Below, one piece after another: positions 46,040 to 54,690 of a stretch of DNA of 64,000 nucleotides. How positions within the stretch are numbered: the first letter of the stretch is position 1; each line of letters begins with the position of its first letter. This stretch comes from Streptomyces sclerotialus. GTDB lineage: Bacteria > Actinomycetota > Actinomycetes > Streptomycetales > Streptomycetaceae. Below the pieces are notes generated by a model. It made no database searches. It was not told where the DNA came from and worked only from the letters and a program-made list of their open reading frames with translations. The stretch is taken from the NCBI GenBank assembly GCA_000719105.1, contig JODX01000018.1, positions 1 through 64,000 on the forward strand, in the 5' to 3' direction. The position numbers and the translations under genes were made by a program.

Positions 46040-47044
46040 ATGCGCACTCCCATCCTGGACGCCGCCGCTCTGGAGACGCTGCTGGCAGCGGCCGTGGCGG
46101 CCCCGTCGATCCACAACACCCAGCCCTGGCGTTTCCGCGTGAATCCGGACGACTGGTCGCTGGAGGTCCACGCGGTGGCGGAGCGGTCACTGCCGCGGTC
46201 CGACCCGCAGGGGCGCGCCCGGCATCTGTCGGTGGGCGCGGCGGTGTTCAACCTGCGCCTCGCCGCCGACCGTCTGGGCCTGCGACCGAGGGTGCGGCTG
46301 CTGCCGAGGCCCGGGGAGCCCGACCTGCTGGCCGCCGTCCACCTGTACGGAACGCCCGACGGCCCGGGGGACCACCACGGCCGGGGGGACCACCACGGCC
46401 CGGAGCCGGACCTCTACGGCGCGATCGCGCGGCGGCACACCAGCCGGATGCCGTTCACCGGCCGCCCGGTGCCCGAACCGGTCGTCGCGAGGATGACCGA
46501 GGCCGCGGAGACCGAGGGCGCCCGGCTGCTCGTACCGGACTTCGCCGGCACCCGGCGGCTGCTGCGGCTGACCGCCGCGGCCGAGGCCCGCAACCACGCC
46601 AGCCCGCTGCGCGCCGCCGAGTCCCGTGGCTGGATCGCCGCTCCGGGGGCGGACGCTCCCTACGGCATCCCGTTCACCGCTCTGGGCCCGCCGGACGCGG
46701 CCGGGCGAATGCCGATGCGCGACTTCACCGGCCCGCATCCCGCGCCGCGCCCGCCCGCCCTGCGCTTCGAACGCCACGCCCAGGTGGCCCTCCTGTGGAC
46801 CGCGCAGGACGGGCCGGAGGACTGGCTGCGGGCAGGCCAGGCCCTGCAGCACGTGCTGCTGACGGCGACCGCGCACAAAGTGCGCACCTCGCCGCTGCAC
46901 CAGGCCGTCGAATGGCCGGACCTGCGGGCGGCGATGGGCGGATCACGGCGGCGGTGCTTCCCGCAGCTGCTGATCCGGTTCGGCTACGGCCCCGACGGCC
47001 ACCGGACACCGCGCGCGTCCGCACGGGCGGCGCACTCCACGTGA
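46040..47044 (+). CDS. Acg-like nitroreductase-family protein
   Basis: This is a 334-aa protein related to mycobacterial Acg (Rv2032 type), a two-domain nitroreductase fold. Landmarks are AAVAAPSIHNTQPWRFRV (FMN-region start), RRHTSRMPFTGRPVPE and QHVLLTATAHKVRTSPLHQAVEWPDLR. In Acg the fold closes over FMN and is thought to sequester flavin rather than reduce nitro groups. ACAGGAGG precedes the ATG. A GDHHG duplication (18-bp tandem DNA repeat at 46366-46400) lengthens a surface loop. It may be read with the cupredoxin locus upstream. Confidence 0.88.
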   Translation: MRTPILDAAALETLLAAAVAAPSIHNTQPWRFRVNPDDWSLEVHAVAERSLPRSDPQGRARHLSVGAAVFNLRLAADRLGLRPRVRLLPRPGEPDLLAAVHLYGTPDGPGDHHGRGDHHGPEPDLYGAIARRHTSRMPFTGRPVPEPVVARMTEAAETEGARLLVPDFAGTRRLLRLTAAAEARNHASPLRAAESRGWIAAPGADAPYGIPFTALGPPDAAGRMPMRDFTGPHPAPRPPALRFERHAQVALLWTAQDGPEDWLRAGQALQHVLLTATAHKVRTSPLHQAVEWPDLRAAMGGSRRRCFPQLLIRFGYGPDGHRTPRASARAAHST

Positions 47045-47081
47045 CCACCTGACGGCCCCGGCCGTCCGGCCCCGGCAGCCG

Positions 47082-47117
47082 GGGACCGCCGGGCCCGGCG
47101 ACGGGGACTGTCGGCCC
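47082..47117 (+). promoter_or_regulatory. Paired OsdR/DevR-like boxes upstream of narK
   Basis: GGGACCGCCGGGCCC (47082-47096) and GGGGACTGTCGGCCC (47103-47117) lie 129-165 bp before the narK ATG. Start-to-start spacing of the GGGAC elements is 22 bp. Confidence 0.65.
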
Positions 47118-47245
47118 ACCCGCGCGCGGGGTCCGCACGCGGATGCTGACAGTGGGCCACCGGAACGCGGTGTGCGGCCGAAGGGCCCGCGGCGCCGGCG
47201 TGAACACCGGGGCCGCACCCACTGCGAGCAGGAAGGACGGGCGGC

Positions 47246-48493
47246 ATGCTGCAGCCGTCGAGGACACGCGACGAGGTAGGCACACAGGCGGCTCCGGCGT
47301 CCGGCCGGGCCTGGACGATGCTGGCGCTGGCCACGGCCGGATTCGCCGTCAACTTCTGGGCCTGGGCGTTGCTCAGCCCGCTCGGCCCGCGCTTCAAGGA
47401 CAGCCTGGACCTGACCTCGTTCCAGCAGTCGCTGCTGGTGGCGGTGCCCGTGGTGGTCGGCTCGCTGGGGCGGATCCCGGTCGGCGCGCTGACCGACCGG
47501 TTCGGCGGCCGGGTGATGTTCCCGCTGGTCTCGGCGGCCACCATCGTGCCGGTCCTCTACCTGGGCCTGGCCGGACACTCCTCCCTCGGGGCCCTTCTGC
47601 TGGGCGGTCTCTTCCTCGGCATCGGCGGCACCGCCTTCGCCGTAGGTGTGCCGCTCGTCAGCGCGTGGTTCCCGCCCGAGCGGCGCGGGCTCGCGATCGG
47701 CGTCTTCGGCGCCGGGATGGGCGGCACCGCGATCAGCGCGCTGACCACGGTGCAGCTCGTCGACGCGCACAGCATGGCCACCCCGTTCCTGATCACCGCC
47801 GCCGTCCTCGCCGCCTACGCCGCCGTGGCCTGGCTGGTCCTGCGGGACGCGCCCGGCCGCACGGTCCCCACCGAGCCGCTGGCCCGCCGTCTGGCGGCCA
47901 CCCTGCGTCTCGGCGTCACCTGGCAGGCGTCCGCGCTCTACGCGGTCGCGTTCGGCGGCTACGTCGCCTTCTCCGTCTACCTGCCCACCTACCTCAAGAC
48001 CGGGTACGGCCTGACACAGGCGGACGCCGCCAACCGGATGGCGGGCTTCGTGCTGCTCGCCGTCGCGATGCGCCCCGTGGGCGGCTGGCTGTCGGACCGT
48101 TTCGGCCCGGTGCGGGTCCTGGCCGGCACCCTGGCCGTGGTCCTCGCCGGCGCCCTCGCCCAGTCCTTCACCCCGTCGCTCGCACCGGCCGGCACCCTCG
48201 CGTTCCTGGCCCTGGCCGCCGCCCTGGGCGCGGGCAGCGGTGCCGTCTTCGCCCTGGTCGCCCTGCTCGCCCCCGCCGACATGACCGGTTCGGTCACGGG
48301 CGTCGTCGGCGCCGCGGGCGGCCTCGGCGGCTTCGTCCCGCCGCTGGTGATGGGCTCGCTGTACGGGGCGCACGGTTCGTACGCGATCGGGCTGGTCCTG
48401 CTGGCGGTGGTGGCGGCCGCGGCACTGGCCTTCACCGGAACCGGCGTGCGCCACGCGGTCACCCGCCGGGTCCCCGCGGTCCGACCCCACTGA
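47246..48493 (+). CDS. narK: NarK-type nitrate/nitrite MFS transporter
   Basis: This is a 415-aa major facilitator with about 12 hydrophobic helices. FAVNFWAWALLSPLGPRFK with nearby Arg, GRIPVGALTDRFGGR (MFS loop motif), and two Gly-rich nitrate signatures (VFGAGMGGTAISAL and GVVGAAGGLGGFVPPLVMG) identify the NarK/NasA branch. It would import nitrate or export nitrite for NarGHI. AGGAAGGA precedes the ATG. A 25-bp-arm terminator follows the stop. Confidence 0.93.
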   Translation: MLQPSRTRDEVGTQAAPASGRAWTMLALATAGFAVNFWAWALLSPLGPRFKDSLDLTSFQQSLLVAVPVVVGSLGRIPVGALTDRFGGRVMFPLVSAATIVPVLYLGLAGHSSLGALLLGGLFLGIGGTAFAVGVPLVSAWFPPERRGLAIGVFGAGMGGTAISALTTVQLVDAHSMATPFLITAAVLAAYAAVAWLVLRDAPGRTVPTEPLARRLAATLRLGVTWQASALYAVAFGGYVAFSVYLPTYLKTGYGLTQADAANRMAGFVLLAVAMRPVGGWLSDRFGPVRVLAGTLAVVLAGALAQSFTPSLAPAGTLAFLALAAALGAGSGAVFALVALLAPADMTGSVTGVVGAAGGLGGFVPPLVMGSLYGAHGSYAIGLVLLAVVAAAALAFTGTGVRHAVTRRVPAVRPH

Positions 48494-48524
48494 CCCCCCG
48501 CTGACCCGGGAACCGTGGCCCTCT

Positions 48525-48575
48525 GCACACGCGTTCGCCCGGCGCAGGCAGCCTGCGCCGGGCGAACGCGTGTGC
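48525..48575. terminator. Very strong bidirectional terminator
   Basis: The arms 48525-48549 and 48551-48575 are perfect 25-bp complements around one base. It lies between convergent narK and the CBS-BON gene. Confidence 0.93.
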
Positions 48576-48582
48576 CGTCACG

Positions 48583-49260
48583 TCACGGCGGGGCGAGCTC
48601 GAACCGCACGTCCACCACCCCCTCGACGGCCCGTGCCAGGCGCGCGGCCGCCGGGACCAGGGACCTGTCCGGGATGCTGCCGGTGAGCGTCACGACCCCG
48701 TCCCGCACCACCACGCGGACGGCGGACGGGGGATGGGGGAAGAGGTACGACACGATCTCCCGCCGCACCTGCCGGGCGATGTCCTCGTCGTCCCGCAGGA
48801 ACACCCTGAGCAGGTCGGTGCGGCTGACGATGCCCTGGAGCAGGCGCCGGCCGTCGACGACGGGAAGCCGCCTGATCCTGAGGGTCGCCATGATCTGCGC
48901 CGCCTCCGCGAGCGTCGTGTCCGCGTGGACGGTGAGGGCCGGGGAGGTCATCAGCTCCCCGGCGGTCACCGCGCCGGCCTTCGCGAGGTCGGACCGGCGC
49001 AACATCTGTGTGATGGGGGTCCCCCCGGTCGAGCGGAGCCGAGACCGGGGGAGGTCCGGGTCGCTGTCGCGGAACTCCTCCTCGGGCAGGAGGTCCGCCT
49101 CGGAGACGACGCCGACGACTCGGCCCATGCCCTCCAGCACCGGCAGGGCGCTGACCCCCCTCTCCCGCATCAGCCGCACGATCCGTTCGAAGCGAGCCTC
49201 GCGGCCGACCGTGACGACTCTCCGGGTCATCACGTCGCTCACGAGGTGCGGGGCGCTCAA
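48583..49260 (-). CDS. Two-CBS plus BON domain protein
   Basis: This is a protein of about 225 aa. Two CBS motifs (VMTRRVVTVGREARFERIVR...GVVSEADLL and LMTSPALTVHADTTLAEAAQ...GIVSRTDLL) form a Bateman module, followed by a BON domain (REIVSYLFPHPPSAVRVVVRDGVVTLTG). It probably senses adenine nucleotides and binds a partner or membrane. Between the CBS motifs, LPRSRLRSTGGTP is encoded by a palindromic genomic repeat (49022-49051). TTG 49260 overlaps the upstream gene's stop (TTGA), with GGGAG 6 nt before it, so translation is coupled. Confidence 0.87.
   Translation of the reverse strand: MSAPHLVSDVMTRRVVTVGREARFERIVRLMRERGVSALPVLEGMGRVVGVVSEADLLPEEEFRDSDPDLPRSRLRSTGGTPITQMLRRSDLAKAGAVTAGELMTSPALTVHADTTLAEAAQIMATLRIRRLPVVDGRRLLQGIVSRTDLLRVFLRDDEDIARQVRREIVSYLFPHPPSAVRVVVRDGVVTLTGSIPDRSLVPAAARLARAVEGVVDVRFELAPP
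49022..49051. repeat. REP-like palindrome inside the CBS-BON gene
   Basis: CCCCCGGTC (49022-49030) and GACCGGGGG (49043-49051) are perfect 9-bp arms around GAGCGGAGCCGA. Sequences of this type are scattered through Streptomyces genomes, usually between genes. Here it lies in frame within a coding region and adds about 12 residues. Confidence 0.7.
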
Positions 49261-49721
49261 AGGAGGCTCCCGCTGCCGTACGGGGCGTACAGGTCCAGCA
49301 GCCGGACACGGGCCGAGCGCAGCCGGTGGGCGAGCACGTCGCCCACCCACTGGGCGACCGCGCCGCCGAGGGCGGAGTCGTTCCGGCACATCGAGCGGAC
49401 CGCCACGGCGTCGAACTCGTACGCCCGTACCGGGGTCACGGCCTCGGCCCCCATGTGCCAGGCGTGCGGGCCGAACAGCCAGGACCAGCCGACCAGTTCG
49501 TCGTGGCCCAGGGACTCGACGACGGCCGCCCGGCGGCCCGGCACGTGCACGTCGAGCTCGACGGTGCCCGTACGGACGATCCAGAAGCGGTCCGCGCGTC
49601 CGCCCTCCTCGAAGAGCCGGGCCCCCTGGGGGAACGACACCTCCTGGGCGAGCCGCATGAGCCGGAGCCGGTACTCGGCCGGCAGCGCCCGCAGCATGCC
49701 GGTCGTGGGGGGAGCGTTCAT
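49257..49721 (-). CDS. Cyclic-nucleotide-binding-domain protein without HTH
   Basis: This is a 154-aa protein that is essentially one Crp-type beta-roll (RLMRLAQEVSFPQGARLFEEG, FWIVRTGTVELDVHVPG, ESLGHDELVGWSWLFGP). The phosphate-binding arginine region is not canonical, and there is no helix-turn-helix after the long helix. It therefore cannot bind DNA as Crp does and may sense a ligand and act on a partner. Its stop overlaps the CBS-BON start, so a complex with that protein is plausible. GGAGG precedes the ATG. Confidence 0.85.
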   Translation of the reverse strand: MNAPPTTGMLRALPAEYRLRLMRLAQEVSFPQGARLFEEGGRADRFWIVRTGTVELDVHVPGRRAAVVESLGHDELVGWSWLFGPHAWHMGAEAVTPVRAYEFDAVAVRSMCRNDSALGGAVAQWVGDVLAHRLRSARVRLLDLYAPYGSGSLL

Positions 49722-49789
49722 GACGTGCCTCCAGGAGGGCGTAGGAACCTGCCGTTCCCAGCCTCGTTCCGCGCCCCGCGCCGGGCCAT

Positions 49790-49827
49790 GGGCCGACCGG
49801 CCCTGATGCGGCACCGACCGGTCTCCC
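49790..49827. promoter_or_regulatory. OsdR/DevR-like box pair between the cNMP-domain gene and the USP gene
   Basis: GGGCCGACCGGCCCT (49790-49804) is a strong inverted box. A weaker CCGACCGGTCTCCC (49814-49827) lies 24 bp further on. The region is divergent, serving the minus-strand cNMP/CBS pair and the plus-strand universal stress gene. Confidence 0.55.
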
Positions 49828-49904
49828 GGTCCGCCCGAGGTTGGCCGCTCCGCCCCTGCCCACCGCCCGCTCCCGGCCCGATAGTGGAGACGGAGGTGTG
49901 GACC

Positions 49905-50870
49905 ATGTCCCGCACTGTCACCGTGGGCGTCGACGGATCGCGCGAGAGCCTGGCCGCCGTCGAGTGGGCGGCACGCGAGGCGAGGCTCCGCGGCGTGCCG
50001 CTGCGGCTCGTCGGCGTACGCGAACCCCTTCCCGGTCCACTGGCACGGGCACCGTTCCTCGGCGCCGAGACCCGGCAGGACTGGTCCGAGCGGAGCGAGA
50101 GGCACCCCCGGGAGACGGCCGACGAGGTACGGCATCGGCATCCGGACGTCGACGTGACCGTCGAGCAGCACACCGGCCGGCCGGCCGAGACCCTGGTCGC
50201 GGCGGCGAAGGAGTCCGGGCTGCTGGTCCTCGGCTCCCGTGGACTGAGCGGTGTGGGCGGCTTTCTGCTCGGCTCCGTCAGTCAGGCCGTCGTCGCGCAC
50301 ACCGGGACCCCCGTCGTCCTCGTTCGTGCGGAGGAGCCCCCGGCCGGCCCCGGAACCGGGTTCCGGCCCGTCGTGCTCGGCCTCGACACCGCGCACCCGG
50401 CCGAGGCGGTGCTCGCCTTCGCCTTCGAGGAGGCCGCCCGCCGTACCACCGCCCTGCGCGCCGTCCACGGCCGGCCCCTGCCGCCGTACGTCGCGTTCGG
50501 CCTTCCCGGGGACCCCGAGCCGTACCTCGAGGCGTACGGCGGGGCGTACCCCGAGACCCACGCCCCGCCGTACGACTCGCGGTACGACTCGCCGTACGCG
50601 GAGCCGTACGCCGAGCCGGGCCGGCAGGCCGCCGCGCATCTGGCCGAGGTGCTGCGCCCCTGGGAGCAGAGGTTCCCGGCGGTCGAGACCGTCGCGGACT
50701 CCCGTCCCGGCAGTCCCGCGGACCACCTGGTCGACGCCTCCCGCGACGCCTCCCTCGTCGTCGTGGGCCGCCGGATCCGCCGTAGCCCGTTCGGCATCCA
50801 CATCGGCCCCGTCGCGCACGCGGTGCTGCATCACGCCACCGCGCCCGTCGCCGTCGTCGCGCACGACTGA
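49905..50870 (+). CDS. Tandem universal stress protein
   Basis: This is a 321-aa protein with two UspA domains. The first (VTVGVDGSRESLAAVEWAAR...LGSRGLSGVGGFLLGSVSQAVV) has the full G-2x-G-9x-GS ATP-binding motif. The second (PVVLGLDTAHPAEAVLAFAFEEA...VVGRRIRRSPFGIHIGPVAHAVL) is more diverged. A Tyr/Pro-rich insertion of about 35 residues (around 205-240: EPYLEAYGGAYPETHAPPY and repeats of SPYAEPYAEP type) interrupts the second domain. Such tandem Usps are typical members of the DosR regulon. GGAGG lies upstream of ATG 49905. Confidence 0.92.
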   Translation: MSRTVTVGVDGSRESLAAVEWAAREARLRGVPLRLVGVREPLPGPLARAPFLGAETRQDWSERSERHPRETADEVRHRHPDVDVTVEQHTGRPAETLVAAAKESGLLVLGSRGLSGVGGFLLGSVSQAVVAHTGTPVVLVRAEEPPAGPGTGFRPVVLGLDTAHPAEAVLAFAFEEAARRTTALRAVHGRPLPPYVAFGLPGDPEPYLEAYGGAYPETHAPPYDSRYDSPYAEPYAEPGRQAAAHLAEVLRPWEQRFPAVETVADSRPGSPADHLVDASRDASLVVVGRRIRRSPFGIHIGPVAHAVLHHATAPVAVVAHD

Positions 50871-50990
50871 CGCGCGCGACGCCGCCCGGCCCGGCCCGGC
50901 CGCTGTACCGTCCCTTCCGGCGGGCCGTTACCGTGGCCGGGTCGAAGAACGGCCGGTCGGCGGCGCGTCGAGAAAGGCGGAGGATCGCTG

Positions 50991-52712
50991 GTGGGAACTC
51001 CCGAGGAGGCCCGCGTGCGGCTGCCCCAACTGAGGCTGGACGAGCTGCTGGAGGAGCTCCAGGCGCGCCTGGACGCGGCCCGCGGGACGCGCGACCGGGT
51101 GCACAGCCTGCTGGAGGCGGTCCTCTCGGTCGGCCGCGAGCTGGAGCTGGAACAGGCGCTGCGCAGCATCGTGCAGGCCGCGGCGGTGCTGGTGGACGCC
51201 GAGTACGCCGCGCTCGGCGTGATCGGGCCGGACGGCAGGCGGCTGTCGGAGTTCCTCACGGTCGGGGTCACCGAGGAGCAGATAGCCAGGATCGGCCCCT
51301 ACCCGGAGGGCCACGGCATCCTCGGCGAGCTGATCCGCCACCCGGAGCCGCTGCGGCTGGCCAAACTCTCGGAGCACGCCGCCTCGTACGGCGTCCCGGC
51401 CCACCATCCGCCGATGGACACCTTCCTCGGCGTCCCCATCCGGGTGCGGGACCAGATCTTCGGCAACCTCTACCTGACGGAGAAGCGCGGCGGGGCGCAG
51501 TTCGACGAGGAGGACGAGTCGGTGCTGTCCACGCTGGCCGTGGCGGCCGGCGTGGCCATCGACAACGCCCGCCTGTACGAGGAGTCCCGGCTGCGCGAGC
51601 GCTGGCTGCGGGCCAGCGCGGAGATCACCCACAGTCTGATGTCCGGCAGCGGCCGCGGCGAGGTCCTCGCCCTGATCGCCGAACGCGCCAGGGAGATCAC
51701 CGGCGCGGCCCTGGCCGTGGTGGCCGTGCCCATGGCCGACACCGACTCCCTCACCCTCACCGTGGAACTGGCCATCGGGCACGAGGCCGAGGCGCACCGC
51801 GGGCTGGTGCTGTCCCCGGACGGCAGTCTGATCGGTGAGGCCTTCTCCCGTGCGGCCCCCGTCTCCAGCCCGGACATCGCGTGCGACGAGCGGGTCTCCT
51901 CCGGTCCGCCGCGTTTCACCGGGCTCGGTCCGGCCGTGGCCGTCCCCATCGGCAGCGGCGACGGCGTGCGGGGTGTCGTCCTGCTGGTGCGGGAGGCGGG
52001 CCGGACGGTGTTCTCCGAGAAGGAGAACGAACCGCTGCAGGGCTTCGCCGCGCAGGCCGCGGTGGCGATGGAGCTCGCCGAGCGCCGCAGCGACGAGGAG
52101 CGGATCGCGGTGCTCCAGGACCGCGACCGGATCGCCCGGGACCTGCACGACCTGGCGATCCAGCGGCTGTTCGCCACCGGTATGACCCTGCAGAGCGCGG
52201 GCCGCTTCATCGAGCACGAGGAGGCCGCAAGGCGGGTGCTGCGGGCGGTGGACGACCTGGACGAGACCATCAAGATCATCAGGTCGACGATCTTCGGGCT
52301 GCGGTCGCGCGACGAGGGCGCCGGACCCGGCCTGCGGGCCCGGGCGGTGCGCGTGGTCGGCGAGGCCGCCCCGGTGCTGGGGTTCGCGCCCAGCGTGCGG
52401 ATGGAGGGCCTGCTGGACACCCATGTGCCGAAGGAGACCGCCGACCATGTGGTGGCGGTCCTCTCGGAGGCCCTGACCAATGCCGCCCGGCACGCGAAGG
52501 CCGGGCGCGTCGAGGTCGTGCTGGAGACCGACGGGCGCACCGTACGGCTGGAGGTGTCCGACGACGGCGTGGGCCTCCCGGCCGGCGGCCGCCGCAGCGG
52601 GCTGCGCAACATGGCGGAGCGGGCCGAGCAGCTCGGCGGCGCCCTGGAGACGAGCGGCCCGCCCGGAGGCGGCACCACTCTGGTGTGGCGGGTGCCGGTC
52701 ACGGAGCGGTGA
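50991..52712 (+). CDS. GAF-GAF sensor histidine kinase, DevS/OsdK-like
   Basis: This is a 573-aa soluble kinase. GAF domain A (about 55-200) holds GVPAHHPPMDTFLGVPIRVRD, a region that in mycobacterial DevS/DosT includes the heme-binding His. GAF domain B follows (about 225-365). The dimerisation/phospho-acceptor region RDRIARDLHDLAIQRLFATG is HisKA_3 type, and the ATPase has SEALTNAARHAKA and DDGVGLP. Heme-based sensing of O2, NO or CO is inferred from homology. It is the likely partner of the response regulator at 36187. The GTG start has GGAGG about 7-8 nt upstream. Confidence 0.9.
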   Translation: MGTPEEARVRLPQLRLDELLEELQARLDAARGTRDRVHSLLEAVLSVGRELELEQALRSIVQAAAVLVDAEYAALGVIGPDGRRLSEFLTVGVTEEQIARIGPYPEGHGILGELIRHPEPLRLAKLSEHAASYGVPAHHPPMDTFLGVPIRVRDQIFGNLYLTEKRGGAQFDEEDESVLSTLAVAAGVAIDNARLYEESRLRERWLRASAEITHSLMSGSGRGEVLALIAERAREITGAALAVVAVPMADTDSLTLTVELAIGHEAEAHRGLVLSPDGSLIGEAFSRAAPVSSPDIACDERVSSGPPRFTGLGPAVAVPIGSGDGVRGVVLLVREAGRTVFSEKENEPLQGFAAQAAVAMELAERRSDEERIAVLQDRDRIARDLHDLAIQRLFATGMTLQSAGRFIEHEEAARRVLRAVDDLDETIKIIRSTIFGLRSRDEGAGPGLRARAVRVVGEAAPVLGFAPSVRMEGLLDTHVPKETADHVVAVLSEALTNAARHAKAGRVEVVLETDGRTVRLEVSDDGVGLPAGGRRSGLRNMAERAEQLGGALETSGPPGGGTTLVWRVPVTER

Positions 52713-52763
52713 GCCGCTCCTCCTCTTCCTCCCCCTTCTCCGTACCCGACCGCCCCTCGCTTC

Positions 52764-52802
52764 GGGACCTTCGGCCCTGGCCGGTCGGGGACTGTTCGGC
52801 CC
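52764..52802 (+). promoter_or_regulatory. Paired OsdR/DevR-like boxes upstream of the oxidase subunit I gene
   Basis: GGGACCTTCGGCCCT (52764-52778) and GGGACTGTTCGGCCC (52788-52802) are 24 bp apart. They lie 120-160 bp before the chosen start of the oxidase gene. Confidence 0.65.
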
Positions 52803-52922
52803 TGTCCGCCCCGCCCCGCGCGGATGAGCATGAGGGACAGCCGGGAAGGGCCCACTCCCCCGTGGCACACCTCGTCCTTCCCGGCTCTTGAGTCAGGTAT
52901 CGAAGGTGGAGGTCGCGTCCAG

Positions 52923-54659
52923 GTGGACGTCAATCACGCACACGGCCAGGAGTGCCCGGAAAGACAGCGGAGCGCCGAGGCGGTGGCCGGCGGCAGCGGA
53001 GCGGAGCCGGTCGTCCGGGCGCGGACCAGAGGGCGCGCGGTGGAGTGGCTGACGACCACCGACCACAAGCAGATCGGGACGCTGTATCTGGTCTCGGCGT
53101 TCGTGTTCTTCCTGGTGGGCGGCGCGCTCGCACTGCTGATGCGGGCCGAACTCGCCCGCCCCGGCACGCAGATCGTCTCCAACGAGCAGTTCAACCAGGC
53201 GTTCACGATGCACGGCTCGATCATGCTGCTGCTGTTCGCGATGCCGCTGTTCACCGGATTCGCCAACTGGATCATGCCGCTGCAGATCGGCGCCCCGGAC
53301 GTCGCCTTCCCGCGGCTGAACATGCTCTCCTACTGGCTGTTCCTGTTCGGCTCGCTCATCGCGGCCGGCGGCTTCCTCACCCCGCAGGGCGCCGCCAGCT
53401 TCGGCTGGTTCCTGTACGCCCCGCTGTCCAACGAGGTGTTCTCGCCGGGCATCGGCGCCGACATGTGGATCATGGGCGTGGCGCTCTCCGGCTTCGGCAG
53501 CATCCTCGGCGCGGTCAACTTCATCACCACGATCATCTGCATGCGCGCCCCCGGCATGACCATGTTCCGGATGCCGATCTTCACCTGGAACGTGCTGCTC
53601 ACCGGCGTCCTGGTGCTGATGGTCTTCCCGGTGCTCGCCGCCGCCCTGTTCGCCCTGGAGTGCGACCGCCGGTTCGGCAGCCACATCTTCGACGCGGCCA
53701 ACGGCGGCGCGCTGCTCTGGCAGCACCTGTTCTGGTTCTTCGGCCATCCGGAGGTCTACATCCTGGCGCTGCCGTTCTTCGGCATCATCAGCGAGGTCGT
53801 CCCGGTCTTCGCCCGTAAGCCGATGTTCGGCTACATGGGCCTGGTCGCCGCCACCATCTCCATCGCCGGGCTGTCGGTGACGGTGTGGGCGCACCACATG
53901 TACGTCACCGGCGGCGTCCTGCTGCCCTTCTTCTCCTTCATGACGTTCCTCATCGCGGTCCCGACCGGTGTGAAGTTCTTCAACTGGATCGGCACGATGT
54001 GGAAGGGCTCGCTCTCCTTCGAGACACCGATGCTGTGGGCGACCGGGTTCCTCGTCACCTTCCTCTTCGGCGGCCTCACCGGCGTGATCCTGGCCTCGCC
54101 GCCGCTCGACTTCCACGTCTCCGACTCGTACTTCGTCGTCGCGCACTTCCACTACACGCTCTTCGGCACGGTCGTGTACGCCATGTTCGCCGGCTTCCAC
54201 TTCTGGTGGCCGAAGTGGACGGGGAAGATGCTCGACGAACGCCTCGGCAAGATCACCTTCTGGACGCTGACGGCCGGCTTCAACCTCACGTTCCTCGTCC
54301 AGCACTGGCTCGGCGCCGAGGGCATGCCGCGCCGGTACGCGGACTACCTGGCCGCCGACGGCTTCACCGCCCTGAACACCCTGTCCTCGATCGGGTCCTT
54401 CCTGCTCGGCCTGGCGATCCTGCCGTTCCTCCACAACGTCTGGAGGACCGCCAAGTACGGCAGGAAGGTGCACGTCGACGACCCCTGGGGATACGGCCGT
54501 TCGCTCGAGTGGGCCACCTCCTGCCCGCCCCCGCGGCACAACTTCACCACGCTGCCCCGTATCCGCTCCGAGTCCCCGGCGTTCGACCTGCACCACCCGG
54601 AGGTCGCCGCGCTCGCCGAGCGCGCCGAGCGTGCCGAGCGCGCGGCGGTTCAGGGCTGA
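52923..54659 (+). CDS. ctaD: Orphan cytochrome c oxidase subunit I (heme-copper oxidase)
   Basis: This is a 578-aa protein with 12 membrane helices. [14 protein letters not shown] gives the low-spin heme ligand. [14 protein letters not shown] has the Cu-ligand His cross-linked to Tyr, HHMYVTG supplies two more Cu ligands and HFHYTLFG the last heme His ligands. [10 protein letters not shown] keeps the D-channel Asp. All catalytic residues are present, but no ctaC, ctaE or ctaF is adjacent. It is probably an alternative subunit I that swaps into the housekeeping oxidase under low oxygen. GTG 52923 (GGAGG upstream) was preferred over ATG 52824. Confidence 0.9.
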   Translation: MDVNHAHGQECPERQRSAEAVAGGSGAEPVVRARTRGRAVEWLTTTDHKQIGTLYLVSAFVFFLVGGALALLMRAELARPGTQIVSNEQFNQAFTMHGSIMLLLFAMPLFTGFANWIMPLQIGAPDVAFPRLNMLSYWLFLFGSLIAAGGFLTPQGAASFGWFLYAPLSNEVFSPGIGADMWIMGVALSGFGSILGAVNFITTIICMRAPGMTMFRMPIFTWNVLLTGVLVLMVFPVLAAALFALECDRRFGSHIFDAANGGALLWQHLFWFFGHPEVYILALPFFGIISEVVPVFARKPMFGYMGLVAATISIAGLSVTVWAHHMYVTGGVLLPFFSFMTFLIAVPTGVKFFNWIGTMWKGSLSFETPMLWATGFLVTFLFGGLTGVILASPPLDFHVSDSYFVVAHFHYTLFGTVVYAMFAGFHFWWPKWTGKMLDERLGKITFWTLTAGFNLTFLVQHWLGAEGMPRRYADYLAADGFTALNTLSSIGSFLLGLAILPFLHNVWRTAKYGRKVHVDDPWGYGRSLEWATSCPPPRHNFTTLPRIRSESPAFDLHHPEVAALAERAERAERAAVQG

Positions 54660-54690
54660 GGGAAGGGCGGATTCGAGGGAGGAGCAGATC

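Noticed and set aside
49722..50864. Long N-terminal extension of the cNMP-domain frame
   Set aside because: The extension runs antisense through the Usp gene and through the box-bearing promoter, and ATG 49721 has a good ribosome site.
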